Part shown: in pieces, positions 36,856 through 47,800 of the stretch
Layout of the letters: every line of letters starts with the position of its first letter
How positions within the stretch are numbered: position 1 is the first letter of the stretch
Assembly (NCBI RefSeq): GCF_029433515.1
Contig: NZ_JAQTIG010000006.1
Span: forward strand, 1-64,000
From: Lactobacillus sp. ESL0679
GTDB taxonomy: Bacteria; Bacillota; Bacilli; Lactobacillales; Lactobacillaceae
Direction: 5' to 3'
DNA length: 64,000 nucleotides
Program-made: the position numbers and the translations under genes
The notes under the pieces: model-generated
Databases searched by the model: none
What the model was told of the DNA's origin: nothing
What the model saw: only the letters and a program-made list of their open reading frames with translations

Positions 36856-37437
36856 CTAATTTCTTAAATGACTAGTAAAAACTTTGATGTTTTTAGTCAA
36901 ATAATCTTGATCAGAAATTTGAAAATTGGGTCCTGAGTAAGCTAATTTAAAGACGCTGTGACCAAAGTTAAGCAGTAAAAAATTATTGACTTCAACCGCA
37001 ATGTTGATATTATCCGCAATCTCACCGTGTTGGTGCATCTTTTCAAATAATTTGGTATATAAGTTACGTTGCAGTGTGATTAGCTGTCCAATTGCTTCCA
37101 TTAGTTCAGGAAATTGTCGATTTTCACGTAAAGCAATTAAGAAAATACCCTTATGTTGCTCAATGAAATATTGGTAAATACTGACAACATGTTGAATATC
37201 TTTTTCGGAATTGCCGGTCAAAGTAAAGTCGTGACTAACTTTGGTAATTTCATTGGTATATTGCATAATTAATGACCTTAAAATACCTTTTTTGTCGGTA
37301 AAGTGACGAAAAATCGTGCTTTCATTAATCCCTGCCTCTTGGGCAATTTTACGAGTAGTCGTACCCTTATAACCGTATATTCCGGCTAATTTGGCGAATG
37401 CTGCAATAATTTTTTGGTCAACGTCACTCTTACTCAT
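36856..37437 (-). CDS. TetR family transcriptional regulator
   Basis: The 193-residue protein has an N-terminal helix-turn-helix GYKGTTTRKIAQEAGINESTIFRHF (about residues 22-46), diagnostic of TetR/AcrR. The C-terminal ligand-binding helices are typical in length. It is the second gene of a two-gene operon, 11 bp after the ABC-2-like membrane protein, so it probably controls that gene through the palindrome at 38834-38845. Confidence 0.88.
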   Translation of the reverse strand: MSKSDVDQKIIAAFAKLAGIYGYKGTTTRKIAQEAGINESTIFRHFTDKKGILRSLIMQYTNEITKVSHDFTLTGNSEKDIQHVVSIYQYFIEQHKGIFLIALRENRQFPELMEAIGQLITLQRNLYTKLFEKMHQHGEIADNINIAVEVNNFLLLNFGHSVFKLAYSGPNFQISDQDYLTKNIKVFTSHLRN

Positions 37438-37448
37438 GCTGATCGCTT

Positions 37449-38774
37449 CTAACTAATTTCTTCAAACTTTAACATTGGTTGTTTTTTCATTATTGTAACA
37501 ATTATTAGACTTATTAGTAAAGTGATTATATAAATTGCTGCAAGACCAAGGATGGCAGTTGTAATGCTTGGTCCACCATAAAAGTTGGTATAATCACCTA
37601 GAATGCCGTAATAAAGCGGGATAATATAGTGGATTGCTTTAAAGAATGGGTTCATCGTGACTACTGGCATCATGCCAGCACCAGCGACAATTTGTAACAT
37701 TGTAATAATAACATTGATAACTGCGCCGATCTGTCCTAGTAAGAAATAGAAAATTCCGGTAAAGTTAAAACTGGCACAGACTAAGAGAAAATGTACAAGC
37801 CACAAGTTCATAAAGTTAGCGGTTGGCACATTGACAAATTTCATGGTAATAAAGGATGTAATTAGAGTTGAAAATGCTGCCACTAAAATGTAGGTGATTT
37901 CCAAGTTAATGAATGATTTGAAACGGCCAATTTCTTTAGCGAATTTGGCGTAGGTACCATATAGGGTTAATGAGGCCATCATGGTGCCGAGATAGAGTGC
38001 TAAAATAGCGAAAAATGGTGCCATAGCATAATTAATTCCTGTTGGTAATGCATGTTGGCGGTGTAGTTGCTCACTTACAGCTTCTTTAGTTGGTTTGGCC
38101 TGAGCTTTCGCTTGAGCAATAATTTGTTTTTCTTGTTGTTGGGCTTTTTTACGGGTTGCTAGCTTTTGACTCGCGACTTTTTGCTTTAGTCGAGTAGTAA
38201 GCTTTGGTTGCATAGCAGCTGGACTAGTGGCAATTTGTTGTTTAGCTTGGGCTATTTCAAGTTGTGCTTGCTGCTCTTGCTTGAGCAAGTTACGCTTGAG
38301 CGTTTTTAATTTTGGTGCAGCGATTTGCATTACTGCCTTTTGGGTACTAATTTTTTTGTTTAACGAAGCAGCAACAGATTGAGCCGTTGATTTCATCGCA
38401 GCGGTGACCGTTGACTGGTTAGAATCATTGATGTAGAAATGCAGTTGAGCCGAACGATTTTGACTGGCTTTTTTAGCAAAATCTCGAGGAATATCAATAA
38501 TTAGGTAGGTAGTTCTCTGGTCGAGATCAGTTTTTGCTTGGCTTAAATTTTTAGTTTCATTAATCGTATCAAAAGGTAAACTCTTTTTTAATTGGCGAGC
38601 GATTGTCTTACTGTGTGTATCTTGATTAACAATCGTGATTGGCAATTTATCAACGTTAGTTGGCATGGCGTGATAGCCAAAAAAGTAAATGGCAAAGACC
38701 AAAATACCATAGAGTAGGGTAACTAAAGTCGCAAGTAGTGGTCCGCGACTAGTAATAAATTTTTTGAATTTCAT
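37449..38774 (-). CDS. YhgE/Pip-like ABC-2 family membrane protein
   Basis: The start chosen is the ATG at 38774 (MKFKKFITSRGPLL), with GAGAG upstream, giving 441 residues; the frame is open for 21 codons further. One N-terminal TM is followed by a large outside domain. That domain starts with the ITIVNQDTHS segment typical of YhgE/Pip and type VII-associated ABC-2 proteins and contains a Gln/Ala/Lys-rich coiled coil (about 140-235). Five to six TM segments close the protein. No ATPase gene adjoins. The role could be export of a toxic compound or peptide, or a phage-receptor-like function known for Pip. It shares an operon with tetR, which suggests inducible export. Confidence 0.78.
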   Translation of the reverse strand: MKFKKFITSRGPLLATLVTLLYGILVFAIYFFGYHAMPTNVDKLPITIVNQDTHSKTIARQLKKSLPFDTINETKNLSQAKTDLDQRTTYLIIDIPRDFAKKASQNRSAQLHFYINDSNQSTVTAAMKSTAQSVAASLNKKISTQKAVMQIAAPKLKTLKRNLLKQEQQAQLEIAQAKQQIATSPAAMQPKLTTRLKQKVASQKLATRKKAQQQEKQIIAQAKAQAKPTKEAVSEQLHRQHALPTGINYAMAPFFAILALYLGTMMASLTLYGTYAKFAKEIGRFKSFINLEITYILVAAFSTLITSFITMKFVNVPTANFMNLWLVHFLLVCASFNFTGIFYFLLGQIGAVINVIITMLQIVAGAGMMPVVTMNPFFKAIHYIIPLYYGILGDYTNFYGGPSITTAILGLAAIYIITLLISLIIVTIMKKQPMLKFEEIS

Positions 38775-38808
38775 TATAAAAATCTCTCTTTCTAAATTGT
38801 ATTTGTTG

Positions 38809-38845
38809 ATAGTAACATGATTTTTGTCAGCGTGCAAGTACTTGC
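38809..38845 (-). promoter_or_regulatory. Promoter and probable TetR operator of the YhgE-like/tetR operon
   Basis: On the minus strand TTGCAC (38837-38832) and TACTAT (38814-38809) are 17 bp apart. A perfect 12-bp palindrome GCAAGTACTTGC (38834-38845) overlaps the -35 box, where a bound TetR dimer would block RNA polymerase. Confidence 0.65.
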
Positions 38846-38921
38846 TTGCAAAATTGGTTAAATATGCTTTAATAAAAAAGTAAGTTATAATTAAGTAATA
38901 AACTTACAGGAGGTATTTATC

Positions 38922-40148
38922 ATGGAACAAGAACAAAAGATGCAAATTTTGCAAGACTTAGTAGCTTTGCATTCCGTTAACGGGGATGAGTTACCAGTTG
39001 CCAAGTATCTAAAGAAATTGCTTGATCAAGCAAGGATTAAAAATAAGATTTTACCATTAAAAGATGATGCTAATCGGGCTAACTTGGTAGCTGAATTGGG
39101 AACAGGTAAGCCAATTTTGGTTGTTTCTGGCCACATGGACACGGTTGACGTTAATAAAGATAATTGGCAGACTGATCCATTCAAGGTTACTAAAAAAGGT
39201 GACAAGCTATATGGCCGTGGGACAACTGATATGAAGGCCGGTCTTGCCGCAATGGTGATTGCCATGGTGGAATTAAAAGCGAGCGGTGCAGAAATTCCTG
39301 GGACCATTCGACTTTTGGCAACTGCGGGTGAAGAAGTTGGTCAACCAGGTGCTGAGGAATTGCAAAAGCAAGGCTACATTGCTGATGCTGATGCTCTACT
39401 GATTGGTGAGCCATCTGGTTTGTTTAGAACGGTTTTTGCTAATAAGGGTGAATTGGATCTCACAATTTCTTCAGAAGGTAAAACTGCTCACAGTTCAATG
39501 CCATTCTTGGGTAATAATGCTGTTGAACATTTACTTAATGTCTTAGATGCGATTAAGAAGCGGATTAAGGAATTAACTGCTGGTGTTAAGAATGACGTCT
39601 TGGGTGAAACCGTCTTTAACATTGATACGATTAAAGGTGGAAACCAAGTGAATGCCATTCCTAATCATGCCGAAGCTGAACTTAACTTGCGGACAATTCC
39701 AGAATTAGCTAACCCGAAGATCTTGCAAGAGTTTCAAGCAGTAATTGATAATTACAATAATTCAACTAATGGTCACATCAAGATGAGTGTTGACATGGAT
39801 ATTATTCCAATTATTGGTGACCGTGATTCTAAATTATTGCAGGTTGTCCAAGCTGCTGGTCAATCTTATGTGGCTAAGCAGGAAGTGCCAAAAGAGCAGT
39901 TAGCCTTGATGCAAAAAGAAGCCCAAATGGCTAATACTGAATACCATGAAGGTGGCTTTTTAACTGAAGGTGTGTCTGGCGGGACTGATGGTTCCAAATT
40001 CTTGATTAACCACCCAACTGGCTTTGCATACTTAATGTATGGGCCGGGTAGTGATACACCGCACCAAGATAATGAATATGTTTCTGAACAAATGTATTTG
40101 GATTTCGTGGATATTTACAAGCAGATTTTTACTAATTACGGTAAATAA
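38922..40148 (+). CDS. M20 family metallopeptidase/deacylase (ArgE/DapE type)
   Basis: The 408-residue enzyme has the M20 zinc motif VSGHMDTVDV (His/Asp at about 69-71), GRGTTDMKAGLA with the bridging Asp, the catalytic Glu pair in TAGEEVGQPGAEE, a later zinc Glu in LIGEPSG, and a C-terminal GPGSDTPHQDNEYV with the last His ligand. Members remove N-acyl groups or cleave small peptides; succinyl-diaminopimelate desuccinylase is the usual annotation. Without other lysine genes nearby, a general amino-acylase/dipeptidase role is equally likely. AGGAGG precedes the start, and a TATAAT box lies at 38886-38891. Confidence 0.88.
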   Translation: MEQEQKMQILQDLVALHSVNGDELPVAKYLKKLLDQARIKNKILPLKDDANRANLVAELGTGKPILVVSGHMDTVDVNKDNWQTDPFKVTKKGDKLYGRGTTDMKAGLAAMVIAMVELKASGAEIPGTIRLLATAGEEVGQPGAEELQKQGYIADADALLIGEPSGLFRTVFANKGELDLTISSEGKTAHSSMPFLGNNAVEHLLNVLDAIKKRIKELTAGVKNDVLGETVFNIDTIKGGNQVNAIPNHAEAELNLRTIPELANPKILQEFQAVIDNYNNSTNGHIKMSVDMDIIPIIGDRDSKLLQVVQAAGQSYVAKQEVPKEQLALMQKEAQMANTEYHEGGFLTEGVSGGTDGSKFLINHPTGFAYLMYGPGSDTPHQDNEYVSEQMYLDFVDIYKQIFTNYGK

Positions 40149-40165
40149 TGATTATTAAACAGTAC

Positions 40166-40191
40166 AGGCAGTTGCTTGGACTGCTTTTTTT
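40166..40191 (+). terminator. Short intrinsic terminator
   Basis: GCAGT and ACTGC around a 7-base loop are followed by a run of T. Confidence 0.6.
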
Positions 40192-40278
40192 GTCTAAATC
40201 TTAAGAAAGTTAATCGTTTGGGTCGGATTATGCTGTAAAAACAGTAGTGGTCTGTTACACTGCTATATGGTGATGAAA

Positions 40279-41022
40279 ATGGAAAATAAGGCGATTGACG
40301 TTGGCGTTTTAGCCGCAAAAATTTTAATCGAATCTGGCTCAGAAATGTGGCGTGTGGAAGATACTACTAAACGAATTATTGATCATGCCGCTAGTAGTAA
40401 TGCTGAAGCCTTTACTAGCCTGACAGGTGTGCTAGTTAGTTTGAAAAACGCGTCGTATACGCGGTTTATTCAAATTGAAAAGCGTGGCATTAACATGTTG
40501 CGGATTAACGGGGTAAACCGGCTTTCACGGCAGTATACTGCTGATCAAATTACATTAGATGAGCTTGAAGCGGGGTTAATTAAAGTTCAAAATGAAAAGC
40601 CACAATTTCCTATTTGGGTTCAGACACTTGCTGCGGGATTTGAAGGTGCCTTTTTTATGTTTATTTTTACGCAAACGTATGATTGGCGGGATTTCCCGTT
40701 AGCATTTGTTGCTGGTGCTTTGGGTTATTATGTGACGCTGTTTTTGTCGTCGCGTGTGCGCATTCGTTTTATTAGTGAATTTTTTGGTGCGTTAGCAATT
40801 GGCTTGTGTACAGTAATTGGCGTTCATTTTCATTTAGGTTTTAACGTGCAGAATATTATTATTGGGGCAATCATGCCGCCGGTGCCGGGGATTCCAATGA
40901 TTATTTCGGTGCGTGACATTTTTGAAGGTAACTTACTCTCAGGGCTTGAACGCATGATGGAATGTTTAATCACGTTGAGTGCTTTGGCGTTTGGCATCGG
41001 TGTTGTGCTGCATTACATGTAG
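40279..41022 (+). CDS. Threonine/serine exporter, large subunit-like (ThrE N-terminal part)
   Basis: The protein has a cytoplasmic N-terminal domain with the ThrE mark ILIESGSEMWRVEDTT and a FTSLTGVLVSL segment. Five hydrophobic segments start at about residue 115, one carrying GAIMPPVPGIPMIISVRDIFEGNLLSG. ThrE-type exporters push out threonine/serine or, in some bacteria, small dicarboxylates. In many Firmicutes the protein is split in two, as here; the partner follows after 18 bp. The start is uncertain: ATG codons at 40267, 40273 and 40279 are all in frame, and 40279 has the best upstream GGTGA. Confidence 0.85.
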   Translation: MENKAIDVGVLAAKILIESGSEMWRVEDTTKRIIDHAASSNAEAFTSLTGVLVSLKNASYTRFIQIEKRGINMLRINGVNRLSRQYTADQITLDELEAGLIKVQNEKPQFPIWVQTLAAGFEGAFFMFIFTQTYDWRDFPLAFVAGALGYYVTLFLSSRVRIRFISEFFGALAIGLCTVIGVHFHLGFNVQNIIIGAIMPPVPGIPMIISVRDIFEGNLLSGLERMMECLITLSALAFGIGVVLHYM

Positions 41023-41040
41023 CGGAAAGGACAAACAATA

Positions 41041-41478
41041 ATGACTTTTTATCATTTTATAATTCAAGTTCTTTTCAGCTATTTAGGAACGGTAATGTTT
41101 GATCTTTTTATCAATTTACCCAAAAAGGCGCTTAACATTTCAGGTGCAATTGGCTGTGTGGGCTGGCTCGTGTATTGGTTTATCTATGAATTTGGTCTGG
41201 GGGCAATTTTAGCGAATTTTATCGCTGCCTTTGTCGTTGGCAGTTTAGGAATTATTTTTGCTGTTAAAAAGAAGATGCCTAGTACGATGTTTGTTAGTGG
41301 GTTAGTGCCGCTCGTCCCCGGGGCTAGCGGTTATCAGGCCTTGGCAGCGATGATTGGTCACTCGCCAATGGTTGCCGTGCAAAAAACAATTCATGTTGGG
41401 ATGGTTGCTGGGGCAATTGCTTTGGGTTACGTTTTTTCTCAAGTAGTTGTAGAACTAATGCATCAAAAAAAGCGCTAA
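41041..41478 (+). CDS. Threonine/serine exporter, small subunit-like (ThrE C-terminal part)
   Basis: The 145-residue protein has about five TM segments and the SGLVPLVPGASGYQALAAMIG motif that mirrors the PxPG motif of the larger partner. It corresponds to the C-terminal half of single-chain ThrE. It is preceded by GGAAAGGA and lies directly after the larger subunit gene, so the two form one transporter. Confidence 0.85.
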   Translation: MTFYHFIIQVLFSYLGTVMFDLFINLPKKALNISGAIGCVGWLVYWFIYEFGLGAILANFIAAFVVGSLGIIFAVKKKMPSTMFVSGLVPLVPGASGYQALAAMIGHSPMVAVQKTIHVGMVAGAIALGYVFSQVVVELMHQKKR

Positions 41479-41574
41479 ATAATTTTGTTTACAAAATAGC
41501 TAGTTGTATATTATTTATAATTTTTAATAGAAAATATTAATTTTTGTAATTTGTACAAGTAATTGTTAATTATT

Positions 41575-41615
41575 AAAAATAAGCATTATTTCAGTTGGAA
41601 GTAATGCTTATTTTT
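41575..41615 (+). terminator. Strong intrinsic terminator after the ThrE pair
   Basis: AAAAATAAGCATTA pairs with TAATGCTTATTTTT around a 13-base loop; the long flanking A/T runs may also work in the other direction. Confidence 0.88.
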
Positions 41616-41828
41616 GGTTCCGTACTTAGAGCCTCAAGGAATCTTTTGAATGTTATTTTTTATCTAGCTAATTACATGCGAGAGCTGGAGTAAGGGCAAT
41701 TTCATTGATATCTAATTTTGTTATGTATAAGCATAGTGTTTGTATAAAGCTGATTTAGGGTCTACCATTAGTTTTGTAAGCACTATCAGATAGAAACTAA
41801 ATTTTCTAATAAATAAGAGGGTAGAAAT
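41616..41828 (+). other. Leader region of the 2538-aa surface protein gene
   Basis: No ORF that I can support is present. The A/T-rich stretch ends in GAGGGTAGAAAT directly before the ATG, which is the ribosome site. A promoter is expected here, but I see no clear -35/-10 pair. Confidence 0.5.
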
Positions 41829-44800
41829 ATGCTGGGAAAAAATAATTTCAAAGAAAGACTAAGAAAAACGGAGATGCAGGCCAAAAAGGATCGCTTCTCA
41901 ATACGGAAATTAACTGTGGGAACAGCTTCTGTATTACTTGGTTTTAGCTTTATGGCGATGAGCAGCCAAACTACTAAAGCAGATGTGATTTCTTCGAAGT
42001 CTGAAACTGAAGTTCAAACAAACAAAGATATTACTACTACTTCGGAAGACAAGCAGGATACTAAGCCAAACTTAGCTACTTATTCAGGCTTGAGTTCGTT
42101 TTTAAAGAGCAGTGATACTAAAGAAAATGAGCAAAAACCGACTGAGTCAGCACAGACAGCGCCGACAGCTAAACCAGCTGAAACTGATGCTTCGACTGCT
42201 CAAGCAACAGCTAACAAGGAGCCAACAACTACTGATACGGCTGCACAACCGGTACAGTCTGACGCGTCAACAGCTAAACCAGTTGTTACAACTCCAACTA
42301 AAATAAAGCCAGCTGCTCAAGGTGACGACACAGATGCGGCCACTTGGGAAGACTTTAAGACTGCTTTGCTTGATGAAAATATTACAACGATTAATCTGAC
42401 GGCTGATATTACAGCAACAGATAATAATCAAAAATATACGATTACAACTGATAAAGTGATTAATGGGGCTAATCATACATTAAATATTGGCTCAAATATT
42501 ATTCAGGATGATTACTATCAATTTGGGATAACTTTTAACGACTTAAAGTTAATGGGAATGAAGCCAAATGATGATCCGGCATTATTTAACTTTTATGGTT
42601 ATGACAATAGTAAGGCGGTCACATTAAATAATGTTGAAAGTGATAATGTCAGTTACGATGCCTTAATTAATTTTATAAATAACGTTACTTTGAATTACAA
42701 CACAGATGGCAATATCTTTAGTGATTATGCGGAACCAACTGCTAATGATGGTTCAAACGTCAAAATTAATTTTGCACCGACTGTTGGAACTTCAACCAGT
42801 TTTATCTGCGATATTTTTATCATTCAAGATAACGCAACTGTTAATGCTGAAATTGCCAACACTAATAGTGCGTTGCGGGGAACAGGAACAATTGATGATG
42901 GTCGAATTGAAGTTGGGGCTAATTCAACGTTTAATCTGACAATCGATCCCACGGTTAACTTCCTTTATCGCGTTGATGAGGGCATTCCGCCGTTAGACTT
43001 GAAGTTATATGAAGGCTCTACCACAATTATTAAGAATAATGCTTCTGATAATGGCGTTAATCCAGGAGAAGATAATCAATTAAATCTGGTTGCCGATACA
43101 CCAAAATTATTTGAATTAATTAGCAGCGGCGGTGATGTCAATAACTTTAACTTCCCGATGACCGATATTTCGGGGGCTAAGATGGGGATGATCACTGATC
43201 ATTACAAGTGGATTATCCAAGACTCAGATAACGCCAACATTATTGATCCTAATTTGACAGATGCCCAAATGAAAATCTTGGCTAACCCAACTTTACCAGA
43301 AAACATTTCGGTTGAAGGTAAGGCTGACAAGACTTTTCAAGATTTAAGCACTAAAGAAGATTTCCAAACGGTTATTCAAAGTCAAGGCGGCTTTAATGGT
43401 TCGGCTGGATTTGCTTTAGGGACAGACCTTTATGATGGCTGGAAGAAGACTGATGCTGGTCGCTACAATATTTCTAGTAATAAAATCTCGATCCACCAAG
43501 GTCAAACTAGCGCAGTTGGTGGTGCCCAAGATAAGTTAAATGCTGTTGATGGCAGTAATAATACTGCGACTACGATTGCTGATTTGCTAGAGCTTGATGA
43601 CAGTATTAATTCAGAAAACAAGACGATTACGGGCGTTAATTGGCTGCCAAACCAAGCAATGGATAGTCAAGGCAATTTAACTAGCGGCGGTCTCATTAAA
43701 GATGATGCTGGTAATTTAGCTGAAAGCATTAATCCAGTTGGTCCAGAAGATAATCAGTTGGGCAATGCCGTCATTCGGGTAACTTATGGCGATGGCACAA
43801 CAGATGATATTCCGGTAACTTTAGATGTGGTTACTGCTATATCTTCTGGTGATGTGCAGCAGGTTGCACACGGCGAGCTGCCAACTGCCGCTCAAGCTGA
43901 GGATGCCGTGGCTTTTGACGGGGATGCTAGCAACTTAGATCCAACTTATGAATGGTATAAGGCAGATGGTTCAGGACCGTTAGAGGTCAGTGACTTGACT
44001 CCAGGAGCAACTAATGAAGTTAAAGTCTTGGTAACATATCATCGTGATGGCCAAGCTGATGGTACGCAGTTGGTAGATGCTAAAGTGGCAATGGGCGATA
44101 CACAGGCCAATTCATCTGGAATTACTGCTGGAACCGGTCCAGTTGTGGTCCATGCTGCTGATATTCCTAGCGAAAATGATCCGCTTGTACCTGATTTTAC
44201 CGATAAAACTAAGTGGAGTTCATACCTAGCTGGTGACTTAACTAATGTTACTAGTGTTAACTGGGATGATGAGACTGATGTTGCAAGCATTATTAATGGC
44301 ACACCTGGTGAAAAGACTGGAAAGCTGCGTTTAACCTTTAGTGACGGTTCAACTAAGGAAATTGATGATGTGCATGTAAATGTTCTTGGCGGTGAAAAAG
44401 ATGATACTAAGACAACCACAACACCAAATGGAGTTGTTCCGTCAATTGACCAGGCTAAGGATGCGCTAAAAGACGCTACAAGTTTAACTACTAATTTAAA
44501 TAATGCTGGTTACGACGTCGATTATTCTTGGGCAAAAGATGATCAGGGCACACCAATGGACAATGGCTACGTTTCTTACACGGATCAAGTTCCAAGTAAG
44601 ACGGTGCCAGGTTATGTTGTTTTAACTTACTATAAGAAGGGTGCAGAACATACCCCTGAAAATGTTGACGGTAAGCAAATTATTCCTGTTGATGTCACAA
44701 TTAATAAACAAGAAAATCATCTGTACCATGCAAGTTTGGCAGGTTCAGGACAAGATTCTCAAGGAGTTGCGGTAGCCAAAGGTACCACTTTAGATGCGTC

Positions 44801-47800
44801 AGCTGCTAAAGATGCTATTCATAAGCCAGAAGATTTCCCAGCAGATGCAAAATTTGAGTGGGAAAGCCCAGTTGACACTTCAACAACCGGTGATAAGCAG
44901 GCTTGGGTTGCTGTAACTTATTCTGATGATTCGACTGACTGCATTCCCGTTTTAGTTAATGTTTATGATACTGCTTCAATTAAGTATCCTAAGGCACAAA
45001 CGCAGACAGCTGACTTAAACGGTACCGTCCCTGATGCCAAGGCTTCAATTGCAAATAACGCTGACTTTCCAAGTGATACTACGTATGAATGGGCTAATGA
45101 ACCTGACTTATCGCATGAAGGTTCTGCAGTCGGTACGGTTAAAGTTACTTATTCAGATGGCTCTAGTGACTACGTTATTGCCCCAGTAATTGTGGGTGAT
45201 GCTAACCCAACACAGGAGAATGACCCACAAGGTCAAAGAACTGATATTGCTTACGGTGCTGGTAAGACTGCATCGTACGATGATGCTAAAGCCGCAATTA
45301 GTAATGCAGACAGTATGCCGCAAGGTACAACTTATAGTTGGCAAACCGCGCCAGTAGTCAATGATTTGAATAAATTAGGTGTTCAGGCAGCAGTAGTTAA
45401 GGTCACTTATCCAGATGGTACTAGCAATAATGTGCCGGTAGTCGTGGACGTTGTTAGCGATGCCCATTCAGCATCACGGCCACGGGCTAAGAATGTTTGC
45501 TTAAATGTTGGGGAGGCAATTCCTAACGCTAAGGATGCCGTAATTAATAGTGCTGATTTAACTAATGCTACTAATTTTGAATATGAAACGACACCTTCAA
45601 GTGCTAATGCCGGTGTTACGCAAACAATGATTAAAGTGACCTATGCTGATGGCTCAACTGATGAGGTCCCAACGCAAATTATCGTTGATGCCCCGACAAC
45701 TGAAACCTCAACCGAGGCCGAGAAAAATAATCCACATGTTAAAACAGTGCGCACTAATGTCAATAGTACGGTCGACGCTGCTAGTGTGATTGATAACTTT
45801 ACGGAATTAAATGGTAATCCGAAAGCGGAATGGGTTGATCCTGACTTTGGTAAAAATGCCACCAAGACTGCAGGTTTGAAACAGTCGCAAGTTAAGCTGA
45901 CTTTTGATGATGGTTCAACTAAAATTGTGACAGGCTATATCCGGGTAATTTCAGACGGTGAAAAGCACGCTGACTCGGTTACTGGTAAGACAGTTACCAA
46001 GAAGACCGGCTCGGCAATCACTGCCGCAGAAATGGTTAATGATTTGCCAAAAGATGCAACTGCTGAATTTGCAAGTCCAGTTAATATTAAAGATGGTAAG
46101 GTTGAAAATCCAGGTACTTACATTGAAACTATTCATATTAAGTTCCATGATGGCACTGAAAAGGATGTATCCTCTGTTTTAACAGTACCAAGACAAACGT
46201 CAGAATCTAGCATTACGCAAAGTAAAGATGTGGTTTTGCATGTAGTTAATGTTGGCACTGACCACAGTCAAACACCAGCTGAGTTCGCGGATCCGAGTTC
46301 ATTTTTAACAGGAACAGATACTAATGTTACTAAAGTTGAATGGGCAACTAACGGTCAACCAAGTGTGATTACGGCAATTGACCAAGAGACTGGTAAAGTT
46401 AAAATTACCTTTAAAGATGGCACGGTCAAGACGATGGACATCAATGTCAAAGTTATCGGTGCCCAAAAGTCAGATACACCAACAGCAATTACTGTCAATA
46501 GTGATAAATTAGACGAGACGCGTGCTAAAGACGCATTGAACATTGATGACGTGAAGGCAATTGATGCTCAATATCCCGATGTGCTCTATTCATGGGTTGG
46601 CAAATCCGACGGTACTGGTACGGTAGATATTAGTAAGCCAGGTACTCCTGATGCTTATGTCTTAATTGATTATGGTGATGGCAAGCAGCAGACAGTTAAA
46701 GTTGATTTGACTGTTAATGAACAGCCGACTGCTGGAGCTACTTATCATCCAGAAGCTACGAGCGGATCAGTCACTACCCACATGACTGATCAAGGTGTGA
46801 TTATGCCACCAGAATTTACTGATACGTCTAAGATGGACGACTTTATGCAAATTCCTGATGTAGCTAATGTCAGCGATATAGTTGATTACTTGACTTGGGC
46901 TGATAAAGCACCAACAACTGTTGGTGATAACCAGCAGATTGCAGTAATTGCACACTATAAGGACCAGTCGGTCAGCGATCCATTTAACATTAATGTTAAT
47001 GTCTTAAGTGCCAAAAAAGCAGACACACCGACAACCGTAACAGCGGGTAATGAGTTAACTGGTGAGCAAGCGAAGGCAGCACTTGATCAAGCTGAGAATG
47101 CAAAAATTTTAGCGCAATATCCAAATGCTAAATTCACTTGGGCAGCTAATAATGACGGTACTGGTACGATTGATACCAGCAAGGCTGGCAATCCTGCCGC
47201 ATACGTTGTGGTCGACTATGGTGACGGGACTAAGCAGGTAGTGCCAGTCGATTTGACCGTGAAGAGTCAGGCTGATACAAATGATGGAGTTCTTGATGCT
47301 AGTGAAGCGGTGCCAATTACGACTCACGTTGCCGATGGGCTGCATAACGAAGTGAAGGTACCCGAGTTTACTGACCCAGATTGGATTAAGGCTAATGTCG
47401 CAATTGGCGGCGTTGATGATTCTAGTACGCTAATTGATCATTTGAGTTGGAACGATGCCCAGCCAACAACAGTTGGTAATAACCAGCAAATTGAAGTAGT
47501 TGCACACTATAAGGATAGTTCAACCAGTGCCCCATTTAAGCTTAATGTTAACGTCTTAGGTGCGCGCAAGAAAGATAATTTGCCAACAACGGTTTGTGTA
47601 AACAGTACTCCAGGCGAGGCTGAGGCTAAAAATGCATTGAACTTGGATGATGTGAAGGCGATTGATGCCCAATATCCGAATGCTAAGTATTCACTAGCAG
47701 AAAATAGTGACGGTACTGGCACTGTTGATACTAGTGAAGCAGGAACCAAGACTGCTTATGTTGTAATTGATTTCGGTGATGGCACTAAGCAAATTGTACC

